Source: Atopobiaceae bacterium UBA1367
GTDB lineage: Bacteria; Actinomycetota; Coriobacteriia; Coriobacteriales; Atopobiaceae
Direction: 5' to 3'
Assembly: GCA_002305995.1 (NCBI GenBank)
Contig: DBRN01000014.1
Coordinates: 17,811 to 44,078 of the forward strand
Length of the DNA: 26,268 nucleotides
Positions within the stretch are counted from its first letter, which is position 1. Each line of letters starts with the position of its first letter. Under the pieces are notes generated by a model. The model had not been told where the DNA came from, did no database searches, and worked only from the letters and a program-made list of their open reading frames with translations. Shown piece by piece: positions 1 through 10,140 of the stretch. The translations under genes were made by a program, and so were the position numbers.

Positions 1-24
1 TCTATCCAGCTGAGGTAACGCCGC
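1..24 (-). tRNA. tRNA, 5' part only (cut by window edge)
   Basis: Read on the minus strand from position 24 there is a 7-base acceptor strand GCGGCGT, then TA (positions 8-9), CCTC as the D-stem and AGCTGGATAGA as the D-loop with the conserved A14 and GG. This is the 5' end of a tRNA whose remainder lies outside the window. A TTGACA -35 element sits just upstream (59-64), which supports a real gene. The anticodon is not visible, so the isotype is unknown; the GATAGA D-loop is common in tRNA-Arg but that is only a hint. Confidence 0.6.
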
Positions 25-35
25 TCGCAAAGAGT

Positions 36-64
36 AGGATGCCACTCCGCCCGCAGCGTGTCAA
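36..64 (-). promoter_or_regulatory. Promoter of the truncated tRNA
   Basis: On the minus strand there is a perfect TTGACA (64 to 59), a 17-base spacer and a weak CATCCT -10 (41 to 36). The predicted start would fall about 5 bases before the tRNA 5' end at 24. The -35 match is strong and the -10 is poor. Confidence 0.45.
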
Positions 65-212
65 GGGACGTTCGTAACAAGGCATGGTTCGCAAAACCCA
101 CACGCAAGCGGCGGCAGACCGGTGCGCAGGTGGTGCGCCCATGGGCTCATCATGGGCTAGACCTGCGCCAACACATGCTGGGACATGCCGATCGATCGCG
201 TCAGGCGATGGC

Positions 213-251
213 CAAAATAAAGCGCCTACCTGCGGTTATGCGGGTAGGCGC
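213..251 (-). terminator. Rho-independent terminator after tRNA-Ser
   Basis: On the minus strand a 9-bp stem (GCGCCTACC with GGTAGGCGC; arms 243-251 and 222-230) is followed by TTTATTTT. It lies 11 bases beyond the tRNA-Ser 3' end, so it ends that transcript. The bases from 65 to 212 show no supported gene. Confidence 0.8.
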
Positions 252-261
252 CCTTCTCGTC

Positions 262-351
262 TGGCGGAGAGCTGGGGATTCGAACCCCAGATAGGATCAC
301 TCCTATACTCGCTTAGCAGGCGAGCACCTTCGGCCTCTCGGTCAGCTCTCC
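262..351 (-). tRNA. tRNA-Ser (anticodon GCT)
   Basis: This is a complete 90-nt class II tRNA on the minus strand. The 5' acceptor GGAGAGC (351-345) pairs with GCTCTCC (272-266), followed by discriminator G and an encoded CCA (264-262). The anticodon loop CTGCTAA gives anticodon GCT (plus-strand 315-317), which reads AGC/AGU. The long variable arm TATAGGAGTGATCCTA and the T-loop GGTTCGAATCC are typical of tRNA-Ser. It has its own promoter and terminator and lies downstream of gluQ on the same strand. Confidence 0.97.
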
Positions 352-369
352 AACAGGTGGTGCTAACGA

Positions 370-399
370 ATCATACCCCAAGAGCCATCCCCGTCACAA
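370..399 (-). promoter_or_regulatory. Promoter of tRNA-Ser
   Basis: On the minus strand TTGTGA (399-394) and TATGAT (375-370) are separated by 18 bases. Transcription would begin around 363, about 12 bases before the tRNA. It lies between the gluQ stop and the tRNA, so the tRNA need not depend on read-through from gluQ. Confidence 0.55.
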
Positions 400-406
400 C
401 ACAAAC

Positions 407-1381
407 TCAATGAAGAAAGGATGGGTCCACCACCACGTCATCCCTCTTTGAGCCAAGCGGTCCCTCCCAGGAGAAGCGCCCGACGAGCTCCGCCGGGGTG
501 ACGTCCTCGTCCTTCTCTGCCAAGCCAGCGGCATGGGCGAGTCGGCCGACGATGCGACGTGGGTCGACACCCCTCTCGCGCAAGACCCCCAAGTCGAGGT
601 CGTGGTCTCGTTTGGAGAGGCGGCGGCCGTCAGGGGCGATCAGGAGCGGGACGTGCGCGAACACGGGAGCCACGTGGCCCAGCAGGGCGAACAGGTAGCT
701 TTGTCGCGCCGCGCTTCCCAGGAGGTCCCGTCCGCGAACCACATGATTGATTCCCATGAGGGCGTCGTCGACCACCACGGCGAGCTGATAGGAGAAGACG
801 CCGTCGCTGCGACGCACGAGAAAGTCCCCGCACTCGTCTGCCAGCACCTCCTTTCGCTCGCCGTACACGAGGTCCCGATAGGAGATGATGCCCAAGGGCT
901 CATCACTGCGTGGCACCCGCAGCCTGACCGCCGGCTCTCGTGCGGCGGAAAGCCGCGCGATCTGCCTGGCCGACAGGTCTCGGCAGGTCCCCTGGTACAG
1001 GTAGGTGCCGTCTGCGGCATGCGGTGCGCGTGCGGCATGCAGCTGCGATCGCGTGCAAAAGCAGGGATAGGTGAGCCCCTGCCTGGCGAGCTCGCATAGG
1101 GCATGCTCGTAGTGCTCGGTCCGCCTGCTCTGGAAGAGGGGTCCCTCGTCCCAATCGAGCCCGAGCCAACGCAGGTCGCCCATCAGCAGGTCCGCGCGCT
1201 CCCTGTTCCGCGCGCGCGGATCGAGGTCCTCGATCCGCAAGACCATGTGCCCGCCCGAGGAGCGCACGTCCAACCAGGCCAGGAGCAACGAGAACGCGTT
1301 TCCCAGGTGCATGCGCCCCGAGGGGGTGGGGGCGAAGCGCCCACAGGTTCGTGCCTCACGTGTCCGACTTGTGCTCTGCAT
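407..1381 (-). CDS. gluQ: Glutamyl-Q tRNA(Asp) synthetase
   Basis: This is a paralogue of the glutamyl-tRNA synthetase catalytic core. The family activates glutamate and attaches it to queuosine at position 34 of tRNA-Asp, not to a tRNA 3' end. Visible from the ATG at 1381: the RFAPTPSGRMHLGN block with the HIGH-like HLGN (residues 25-28), the zinc-site pattern CFC followed by YQGTC (CxC...YxxxC), the RIEDLD motif, and the KMSKS-like RLSKRD. The anticodon-binding domain of true GluRS is absent, and about 324 residues fits the family. The start is uncertain: AGGAGG (1397-1402) is 15 bases from the ATG but 6 bases from an in-frame ATT at 1390, and a GTG at 1420 lies upstream of the AGGAGG and has no SD of its own. 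It is transcribed divergently from arcC. Confidence 0.9.
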   Translation of the reverse strand: MQSTSRTREARTCGRFAPTPSGRMHLGNAFSLLLAWLDVRSSGGHMVLRIEDLDPRARNRERADLLMGDLRWLGLDWDEGPLFQSRRTEHYEHALCELARQGLTYPCFCTRSQLHAARAPHAADGTYLYQGTCRDLSARQIARLSAAREPAVRLRVPRSDEPLGIISYRDLVYGERKEVLADECGDFLVRRSDGVFSYQLAVVVDDALMGINHVVRGRDLLGSAARQSYLFALLGHVAPVFAHVPLLIAPDGRRLSKRDHDLDLGVLRERGVDPRRIVGRLAHAAGLAEKDEDVTPAELVGRFSWEGPLGSKRDDVVVDPSFLH

Positions 1382-1465
1382 GCGGACAATGGTATTCCTC
1401 CTGTGCCCACGCCGCACCACCCAGGGGCTGCACGCGGTGTCACACTATCCATAATAGAGAATATA

Positions 1466-1496
1466 TTATACAAAATATGTATATTGAAAAATCAAA
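1466..1496 (-). promoter_or_regulatory. Probable gluQ promoter in AT-rich divergent region
   Basis: On the minus strand there is a perfect TATAAT (1471-1466) with TTGATT (1496-1491) 19 bases upstream. The surrounding 1440-1530 stretch is strikingly AT-rich in an otherwise GC-rich window and separates the divergent gluQ and arcC genes. It contains the dyads AATATA...TATATT (1461-1486) and TTGA-N4-TCAA (1485-1496). A plus-strand promoter for arcC must also lie here: TTGAAA at 1485 is a -35 candidate but its -10 is weak. Confidence 0.5.
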
Positions 1497-1653
1497 TATG
1501 CCGAAATACCTTTAGAAAAGGAAACATGACCGTTTGTAGAATCCAATACGGGATGAGCTCTTTTCGTTTTAGGATCGATGACAGGCATCAGTCCCTGGCA
1601 CCAACCGACAACCAGCTGTGGGCACACGTGCCCCAAAGGAACGGAGCGCAGTC

Positions 1654-2616
1654 ATGGCAAAGTTCGAGTCTCCCAATCGCGTCGTTATCGCACTGGGCGG
1701 CAACGCCCTTGGGAACACCCCTGTCGAGCAGATCAAGCGCGTGCGCGAGGCGGCGCCTACGCTGCTCAAGGTCATCGAGATGGGCAACGAGATCATCATC
1801 ACGCACGGCAACGGCCCACAGGTGGGCATGATCCAGAACGCCTTTGCCGTCGCACATGGCGTCGACCCCACGTACCCCAAGATCGACCTGCCCGAGTGCG
1901 GCGCCATGAGTCAGGGCTATATCGGATATCACCTGCAGCAAGCCATTGGCGTCGCCATGCACAAGGCCTACAAGCGCTGGCACGTCGCCACCGTCGTGAC
2001 CCAGATCGAAGTCGACCCCGACGACCCAAGCTTCCAGAACCCCACCAAACCGATTGGCGCATTCATGACCGAGGAGCAGGCGGCAGACGAGCGCGCCGAG
2101 CATCCCGAATGGACCATCGTCGAGGACTCCGGGCGCGGCTATCGACGCGTCGTGGCCTCCCCCGAGCCAAAGAAGATCGTCGAGGCATCCTCGGTCCTGA
2201 ACCTGCTCGACAACGAGTTCATCGTCATCGCCTGCGGCGGCGGCGGGGTGCCCGTGGTGCGGGACTACTCGGACAAGGGCGCCTACAAGGGCGTTGCGGC
2301 CGTCATCGACAAGGACATGGCGGGCGAGCTGCTCGCCGAGGACTGCCGTGCCGACATGCTGGTGCTGCTGACCGCGGTCGATCACGTGGCCATCAACTTT
2401 GGCAGGTCTGACCAGCAGGACCTCGAAGACCTCACGTCCGAGCAGGCACGCGAGTACGCGGACGCCGGCCAGTTTGGCAAGGGCTCCATGGAGCCCAAGG
2501 TCCGTGCCGCCATCAGGTTCGTCGAGAGCCGCCCCGGTCGCACCTGCATCATAGGCAGCCTCGAGAGGGCGGCCGAGGCCATCGCAGGCCTCTCGGGCAC
2601 CCGCATTCACCTGTGA
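1654..2616 (+). CDS. arcC: Carbamate kinase
   Basis: Carbamate kinase makes ATP from carbamoyl phosphate and ADP, the energy-yielding last step of the cytoplasmic arginine deiminase pathway. The 320-residue protein has the amino-acid kinase landmarks: VVIALGGNALGN at the N-terminus, ITHGNGPQVG, a central ACGGGGVPVV loop, AVIDKD and LLTAVDHV. The length is normal for the family. The start ATG at 1654 is chosen because GGAG lies 7 bases upstream and the protein then begins in the family position; an upstream in-frame ATG at 1618 lacks support. No arcB or arcD is adjacent, and the arcA-like gene is about 5 kb away on the other strand. The following 224 bases (2617-2840) show no gene. Confidence 0.95.
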   Translation: MAKFESPNRVVIALGGNALGNTPVEQIKRVREAAPTLLKVIEMGNEIIITHGNGPQVGMIQNAFAVAHGVDPTYPKIDLPECGAMSQGYIGYHLQQAIGVAMHKAYKRWHVATVVTQIEVDPDDPSFQNPTKPIGAFMTEEQAADERAEHPEWTIVEDSGRGYRRVVASPEPKKIVEASSVLNLLDNEFIVIACGGGGVPVVRDYSDKGAYKGVAAVIDKDMAGELLAEDCRADMLVLLTAVDHVAINFGRSDQQDLEDLTSEQAREYADAGQFGKGSMEPKVRAAIRFVESRPGRTCIIGSLERAAEAIAGLSGTRIHL

Positions 2617-2779
2617 GAGCAGACGGACAGCCGCAGCCGCGTCTTGGGGGTCGCGTCATCCCAGCAGCGATCCCTCACCGCGTCGCATGACCGTCCGCCA
2701 GCTGCCCGGGCGCGTCGTGCCGGAGGGCGCCCGCACGAGCCCGCGACCGCGCGTGCCCTCGCTGGGGCATCGTGGCCCT

Positions 2780-2808
2780 TTGCCTCGAGGGCCCGAAGGG
2801 CGTAAGGT
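2780..2808 (+). promoter_or_regulatory. Possible promoter of the 2841 gene
   Basis: TTGCCT (2780-2785) and TAAGGT (2803-2808) are spaced by exactly 17 bases. This places a start near 2815 and gives a leader of about 26 bases before the ATG at 2841. The -10 matches the consensus poorly, so this is tentative. Confidence 0.35.
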
Positions 2809-2840
2809 AGACAGTCCAAGCCACGAGGACGGAGACGGGC

Positions 2841-3494
2841 ATGGGCGGCGCGGCTATCACAGACATGGACGGCTTTGAGCTGGGAGCCCCCTCGCTCGTA
2901 TGCCGCTGGAGGCTGTCCAACTGTCGGCTTCCGCTCGAGAACCGCCACCTGCGGGCCCTGCTTGCCCGCGACGTCAATGGCAGCAGGGTGCCCACGGAGC
3001 TGATGGCCTGGGCAAAGCAGCACATCGAGTGGACGCTGGAGCAGGGTGCCTCGGAGCATCCCAACGGGACGCTCATGCTCATCGTTGACGGCCAGGGCAG
3101 GGCTGCCATGACCGTGGGCCCCTTCGTGCCGCTCGCGGACGCGTCGTTGGCAGGGCTGATGCGGCGGGCCGACCGGGCGCGTGGCGAGGCGGAGCGATCC
3201 CACGTGGCCCCCGAGACGCTCTGGGTCGTGCGGCGCAACGTGCTCACGTGGGACCCCGGCGAGCGCTGCGCCCCATCGGGAGCGGCGTCTTTGATAGGTC
3301 AGCTGGCGCAGACGCTCGGGCTGGACGTGAGGGCCCACGACGGCTTGACCGACGCGATCGTGGCCGGCTCCCTCCCGTTTGACGAGGCATTCCTTGTTTC
3401 TGACGAGCATGGCGTGGTGCCGGCGATCGATGCCAGGGGGCCGCACGGCGTGCGCTTTGCCCAAGGCTACCAGCGTCTCCTCGACCGAGGGTAG
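2841..3494 (+). CDS. Class IV aminotransferase-like protein, probably without PLP lysine
   Basis: I do not recognise a named gene. The C-terminal half (about residues 120-205) follows the fold type IV aminotransferase pattern: TLWVVRRNVLTWDP, a PSGAA stretch, a helix LIGQLAQTLGLDVRAHDG, then FDEAFLVSDEHGVVPAID. This resembles branched-chain aminotransferase and aminodeoxychorismate lyase C-termini. The N-terminal half is compatible with the small domain of the same fold. The protein has a single lysine (K59), in an N-terminal helix. The segment where the PLP-binding lysine normally sits reads PLADASLAGLMRR. It may be a catalytically dead or repurposed paralogue. The start ATG has GGAG 6 bases upstream (2831-2834). 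The family assignment comes from by-eye alignment and is moderate. Confidence 0.6.
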   Translation: MGGAAITDMDGFELGAPSLVCRWRLSNCRLPLENRHLRALLARDVNGSRVPTELMAWAKQHIEWTLEQGASEHPNGTLMLIVDGQGRAAMTVGPFVPLADASLAGLMRRADRARGEAERSHVAPETLWVVRRNVLTWDPGERCAPSGAASLIGQLAQTLGLDVRAHDGLTDAIVAGSLPFDEAFLVSDEHGVVPAIDARGPHGVRFAQGYQRLLDRG

Positions 3495-3602
3495 CCGCAT
3501 GCAGGAGACCTTGCGACCGCGACGGCTCGTGCGGGTCGTGGGGTGCGCGGGCGCGGTCGCCGCAGGCGCTCTATTTCCCGTGCGGACGCGCGCTCTTTGG
3601 GG

Positions 3603-3608
3603 GATAAT
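3603..3608 (+). promoter_or_regulatory. Possible -10 element for nifJ
   Basis: GATAAT followed by GGG lies about 150 bases before nifJ. I see no matching -35 at 16-18 bases. If used, it gives a leader of roughly 140 nt that ends in the hairpin at 3716-3734. Apart from these two elements the 3495-3755 gap shows no supported gene. Confidence 0.3.
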
Positions 3609-3715
3609 GGGATGTGTCTGCGGTGCCACTGCGGCAGCCGCCCGTGCAGGCACGCGCTCGTTGATCGGGGTGGCAGGGAGAGAGCCTCCATCCCGCGCAT
3701 GCAGGTGGGGAAGTA

Positions 3716-3734
3716 CCGGGCGCCCGGCGCCCGG
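3716..3734 (+). promoter_or_regulatory. Stem-loop in the nifJ leader
   Basis: CCGGGCGC (3716-3723) pairs with GCGCCCGG (3727-3734) around a CCG loop, giving an 8-bp GC stem. It ends 10 bases before the AAGGAG ribosome-binding site (3745-3750). It has no U-tract, so it is not a terminator. It may stabilise the mRNA 5' end or modulate initiation of this probably highly expressed gene. Confidence 0.6.
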
Positions 3735-3755
3735 GAGTATCGATAAGGAGAGGAT

Positions 3756-7292
<3,537 letters not shown>

Positions 7293-7335
7293 GGCGCAGG
7301 GCTGACAGGTAGCCGATGGCTGGCTGAGCTGACAC

Positions 7336-7361
7336 GGGCCCCGGATTCGTCCGGGGCCCTT
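7336..7361 (+). terminator. Terminator after nifJ
   Basis: GGGCCCCGGA (7336-7345) and TCCGGGGCCC (7350-7359) form a perfect 10-bp stem capped by a TTCG tetraloop, 44 bases after the nifJ stop. The T-tract is short (TTCC), but stem strength and position fit termination. On the minus strand no U-run follows, so it probably does not serve the converging arcA-like gene. The rest of the gap to 7497 holds no supported gene. Confidence 0.75.
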
Positions 7362-7497
7362 CCATGTGGGTACGTCTCCTCGCACCTTCGGCCAGGAACA
7401 AGTCGGACAGCATGGCCAGCGCATCGAGCGCCACCATAGAACGTGTCGTCGGTCCTACCGGAGGATGATGCCGTACGAACGCCGCGTCGCTCGGCCC

Positions 7498-8706
7498 TTA
7501 GGCGTCCTCGCGATCGATGGGCAGGCACATGCAGCGGCAGCCGCCGCGTCCGCGCGAGAGCTCCGGCGCCGCAAAGGCGTGCACCTTGATGCCGGCCCTT
7601 TCCAGCAGGTCGAGGGTGACCTCGGCCCGCAGGAAGCCAACGACCTCGCCCGGGGCGATGGCAAGCACGTTGGAGCCCATGTTCCAGGTCTCCCAGGCAC
7701 TTGCGATGGGGTCGTCCCCACCACAGGGGATGAGGTTCACGGCATTGGTGCCGAGCGCCTCGCACAGCGCCTCGCGCCAGTCATTGCTCACGAACTCCGC
7801 GTGCGACTCCTCGTAGGAGTCGTACGTCAGCCTGTAGACGGGCACGTTGCCGGAGAGCAGCGGGTTGTAGATGAACGTCTCGTGGTCGACCATCGAGAGC
7901 ATGTCGTCGAGGTACATGTTCTGACGGTTCTTCTCCAGGTCAAAGACGTACACGGCCCTGAAGCCCCGCTTGAAGAGCTCCTCGGAGAGGATCTCGATGG
8001 CCTGCGGCTCGGTGCGCTGGCTGCAGCCGATGCAGATGGACTCCCTGCTGAGGATCATGAAGTTGCCACCCTCGAGGACGTAGGGGTGCTTGGGGTCGTA
8101 TAGGTTCTCGACGATCTTGCCCTTGTAGGCCGGCGCATGCTGCGTGACGTACCTCATCATGATCGGCTCGCGCCTGCGGGCCTCCATGCGCATGCGCGAG
8201 AGGATGTAGGAGTCCGCCACGTTGATCGAGCTGTCGCGCGTGAAGTGCGTGTTGGTAAGCGGCTTGACCATGAAGAGATCCTGCTTGGACACGAGGCCGG
8301 CGAGGGTGGTGACATCGCTGATGGCTGGGTTGCTGCCGCGGATGCCGCAGTAGACGGTCTCCACGAAGCCATCGAGGTCGAGGGACTCGTAATGGCTGCG
8401 CACGGAGTCGGCGAGACCCTCGGAGGGCAGGTTCGACGCCTCGACGAACTCCCTGGTGAAGCTGGTGCGCGACCACGGGTCCCTCATGGCGTCGGTGAAG
8501 AGGTCGCGCATCTCGAGGACCTGTACGCCCGCATTGCGTAGGATGCCCGTGAGGATGTCATGCTCCTCCTGCGCGGAGGGCAGGAAGGGGGTGTCTTCGA
8601 AGAGCATCTCCTCGAGCATGGATGGGTGGATCTGCTTGAGCTCGTTGCCAGGCCGATGCACCATGACGGTCTTGAGCTTGCCGATCTCCGAGTATACGTG
8701 AATCAT
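7498..8706 (-). CDS. arcA: Arginine deiminase-like protein with altered active site
   Basis: This is a 402-residue guanidino-group modifying enzyme of the arginine deiminase family; arginine deiminase converts arginine to citrulline and ammonia. Family landmarks in order: SEIGKLKTVMVHRPG at the N-terminus, HFTRDSS (D158), LEGGN (E212-N215), YLDDM (Y265, D267), PCGGDDPIA, VLAIAPGEVV, and GRGGCRCMCLP near the end with the presumed nucleophile C392. Two positions deviate: the catalytic histidine of the family HLD motif is Tyr265, and the EGGD aspartate is Asn215. The REQWND region also differs (WETWNM). It may therefore have altered chemistry, a different substrate or little activity. The ATG at 8706 has GAGGGG 7 bases upstream; upstream in-frame codons run into the region antisense to prfA and are not part of the gene. 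It converges with nifJ. Confidence 0.8.
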   Translation of the reverse strand: MIHVYSEIGKLKTVMVHRPGNELKQIHPSMLEEMLFEDTPFLPSAQEEHDILTGILRNAGVQVLEMRDLFTDAMRDPWSRTSFTREFVEASNLPSEGLADSVRSHYESLDLDGFVETVYCGIRGSNPAISDVTTLAGLVSKQDLFMVKPLTNTHFTRDSSINVADSYILSRMRMEARRREPIMMRYVTQHAPAYKGKIVENLYDPKHPYVLEGGNFMILSRESICIGCSQRTEPQAIEILSEELFKRGFRAVYVFDLEKNRQNMYLDDMLSMVDHETFIYNPLLSGNVPVYRLTYDSYEESHAEFVSNDWREALCEALGTNAVNLIPCGGDDPIASAWETWNMGSNVLAIAPGEVVGFLRAEVTLDLLERAGIKVHAFAAPELSRGRGGCRCMCLPIDREDA

Positions 8707-8739
8707 TGCGATCCCCTCGTCGTGTGAGTGCCGATGGCT

Positions 8740-8761
8740 CTGGGCGGGTCTGCCCGCCCAG
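8740..8761 (-). promoter_or_regulatory. Stem-loop in the arcA-like leader
   Basis: CTGGGCGGG (8740-8748) pairs perfectly with CCCGCCCAG (8753-8761) around a 4-base loop. It lies 34 bases before the arcA-like start codon on the minus strand, so it probably sits in the 5' leader. It has no U-tract on that strand. A role in mRNA stability or regulation is inference. Confidence 0.55.
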
Positions 8762-8770
8762 TCAATCATC

Positions 8771-8783
8771 GTCATTGCATGAC
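8771..8783. promoter_or_regulatory. Dyad symmetry between arcA-like gene and prfA (operator candidate)
   Basis: GTCAT-TGC-ATGAC is a perfect 5-bp inverted repeat in the 333-base divergent gap 8707-9039. Two further palindromes occur in this gap: GAATATTC (8806-8813) and TTGTGCACAA (8909-8918). These are possible operators for the arcA-like or prfA promoters; no regulator can be assigned. The gap contains no convincing gene. Confidence 0.35.
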
Positions 8784-8973
8784 AACATATCCAATACAAG
8801 AGAAGGAATATTCTGTGAATGGCACGTCGTCGGGGTTGCTGGCCAGAGCTGACAGGCCTCTCGGGCCCCCGCAGGCATGGTCGCACCGCAGAAAACGACG
8901 GAGTCCCTTTGTGCACAAGCTGTGCGACAGGGCCGGCGCACCTCCCTGCAAAGAATGGGAAGCCGCTGATGGG

Positions 8974-8982
8974 TGGTATTCT
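8974..8982 (+). promoter_or_regulatory. Possible extended -10 promoter of prfA
   Basis: TGGTATTCT is an extended -10 (TGn plus a TATTCT hexamer) with no recognisable -35. It would give a leader of about 50 nt. A short CGCC-AGGA-GGCG hairpin (9007-9018) lies just before the prfA ribosome-binding site. Confidence 0.35.
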
Positions 8983-9039
8983 CATAAGGCTACCGAGAAA
9001 TCCCGTCGCCAGGAGGCGGCGCCACGCAAGGAGTGCACC

Positions 9040-10107
9040 ATGCGCGACAAGCTTGAGAAGCTGCTCGAGGCCTATGCCGAACTCGAAAGGAGGATGCTGG
9101 ACCCAGCCGTCGTGTCTGACCCAAAGGAATACGCCCGCATAGCCAAGGAGCATGCGGGGCAGGCAGAGCTCGCCGCCAAGGCGCGCGAGTACCTGTCGGC
9201 GCTTGACGACATCGAGGTCGCGAAGGAGATGCTGCGCGAGACGGCCGACGCCGACGAGAAGGAGATCCTGCAGGAGGACATCGCGCTCAACGAGGGCAAG
9301 CTCCCCGCGCTCGAGGACGAGATCAAGATCATGCTCATCCCCGGCGATCCCCATGACGAGAAGGACACCATCGTCGAGATTCGCGCGGGCGTCGGCGGCG
9401 ACGAGGCGGCGATCTTCGCGGGCGATCTGCTCAGGATGTATCAGCGCCTTGCCGAGTCGCATCGCTGGAAGGTGGAGACCCTCTCGTCGAGCCCCGGTGA
9501 GGCAGGCGGGTTCAAGACCATCGAGTTCAAGGTCACGGGCGACAAGGTCTACTCGGTCATGAAGTACGAGAGCGGCGTGCACCGCGTCCAGCGCGTGCCC
9601 AAGACCGAGAGCCAGGGTCGCATCCAGACCTCCACGGCGACGGTCGCGGTGCTGCCCGAAGCCGACGAGATTGACATCCAGATCGCCCAGGAGGACCTGC
9701 GCATCGACACCTACTGCGCATCTGGCCCCGGCGGCCAGGGGGTCAACACCACCTACTCCGCCGTGCGCATCACCCACCTCCCGACCAACACGGTGGTACA
9801 GTCGCAGGACCAGCGCTCCCAGATCCAGAACCGCGAGGTCTGCATGCAGATGCTGCGCGCACGTCTGTATGAGATGGAGCTCGAGAGGCAGCAGGCCGAG
9901 CAAGGTGCCACGCGCCTGGCGCAGATCGGCCATGGCAACCGCTCTGAGAAGATTCGCACCTACAACCAGCCACAGGACCGCGTGACCGATCACAGGATCG
10001 GCTTCAACGGCACCTACAACGGCGTGCTGCTGGGTGACACGCTGCCTGGCGTGATCGATGCGCTTGCTGCAGCCGAGCGCGCCCAGAAGCTTGCCGAGGC
10101 GGTATGA
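9040..10107 (+). CDS. prfA: Peptide chain release factor 1
   Basis: RF1 recognises UAA and UAG in the ribosomal A site and triggers peptide release. The 355-residue protein shows the class I release factor layout: an acidic helical N-terminal domain, IRAGVGGDEAAIF, and VHRVQRVPKTESQGRIQTS, which carries the PxT stop-codon recognition tripeptide as P187-K188-T189 and separates it from RF2 (SPF). The catalytic GGQ lies at residues 231-233 in GPGGQGVNTTYSAVRITHLP. The family more often has H or S after GGQ, here G. The ATG at 9040 has AAGGAG 6 bases upstream; a longer in-frame extension to 8728 crosses the arcA-like promoter region and is rejected. The prmC gene, whose product methylates this GGQ glutamine, follows. 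Confidence 0.97.
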   Translation: MRDKLEKLLEAYAELERRMLDPAVVSDPKEYARIAKEHAGQAELAAKAREYLSALDDIEVAKEMLRETADADEKEILQEDIALNEGKLPALEDEIKIMLIPGDPHDEKDTIVEIRAGVGGDEAAIFAGDLLRMYQRLAESHRWKVETLSSSPGEAGGFKTIEFKVTGDKVYSVMKYESGVHRVQRVPKTESQGRIQTSTATVAVLPEADEIDIQIAQEDLRIDTYCASGPGGQGVNTTYSAVRITHLPTNTVVQSQDQRSQIQNREVCMQMLRARLYEMELERQQAEQGATRLAQIGHGNRSEKIRTYNQPQDRVTDHRIGFNGTYNGVLLGDTLPGVIDALAAAERAQKLAEAV

Positions 10108-10140
10108 CGCCCGATGCGGTAGGGTCGGTCGCTCGGGCGT

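Noticed and set aside
58..413. Two plus-strand open frames over the tRNA-Ser region
   Set aside because: They run through the tRNA and its terminator on the opposite strand and have no ribosome-binding site or family resemblance.
1485..1496. FNR box in front of arcC
   Set aside because: TTGA-N4-TCAA has a 4-base gap between half-sites; a standard FNR site TTGAT-N4-ATCAA has six bases between TTGA and TCAA. It is kept only as a generic dyad.
1103..1831. Plus-strand frame spanning the 5' part of gluQ and the AT-rich gap
   Set aside because: It is antisense to gluQ in its first part and crosses the promoter region and the arcC start in another frame.
8707..9993. N-terminal extension of the arcA-like frame to 831 residues
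   Set aside because: The extension is antisense to prfA. Family homology and the GAGGGG ribosome-binding site place the start at 8706.
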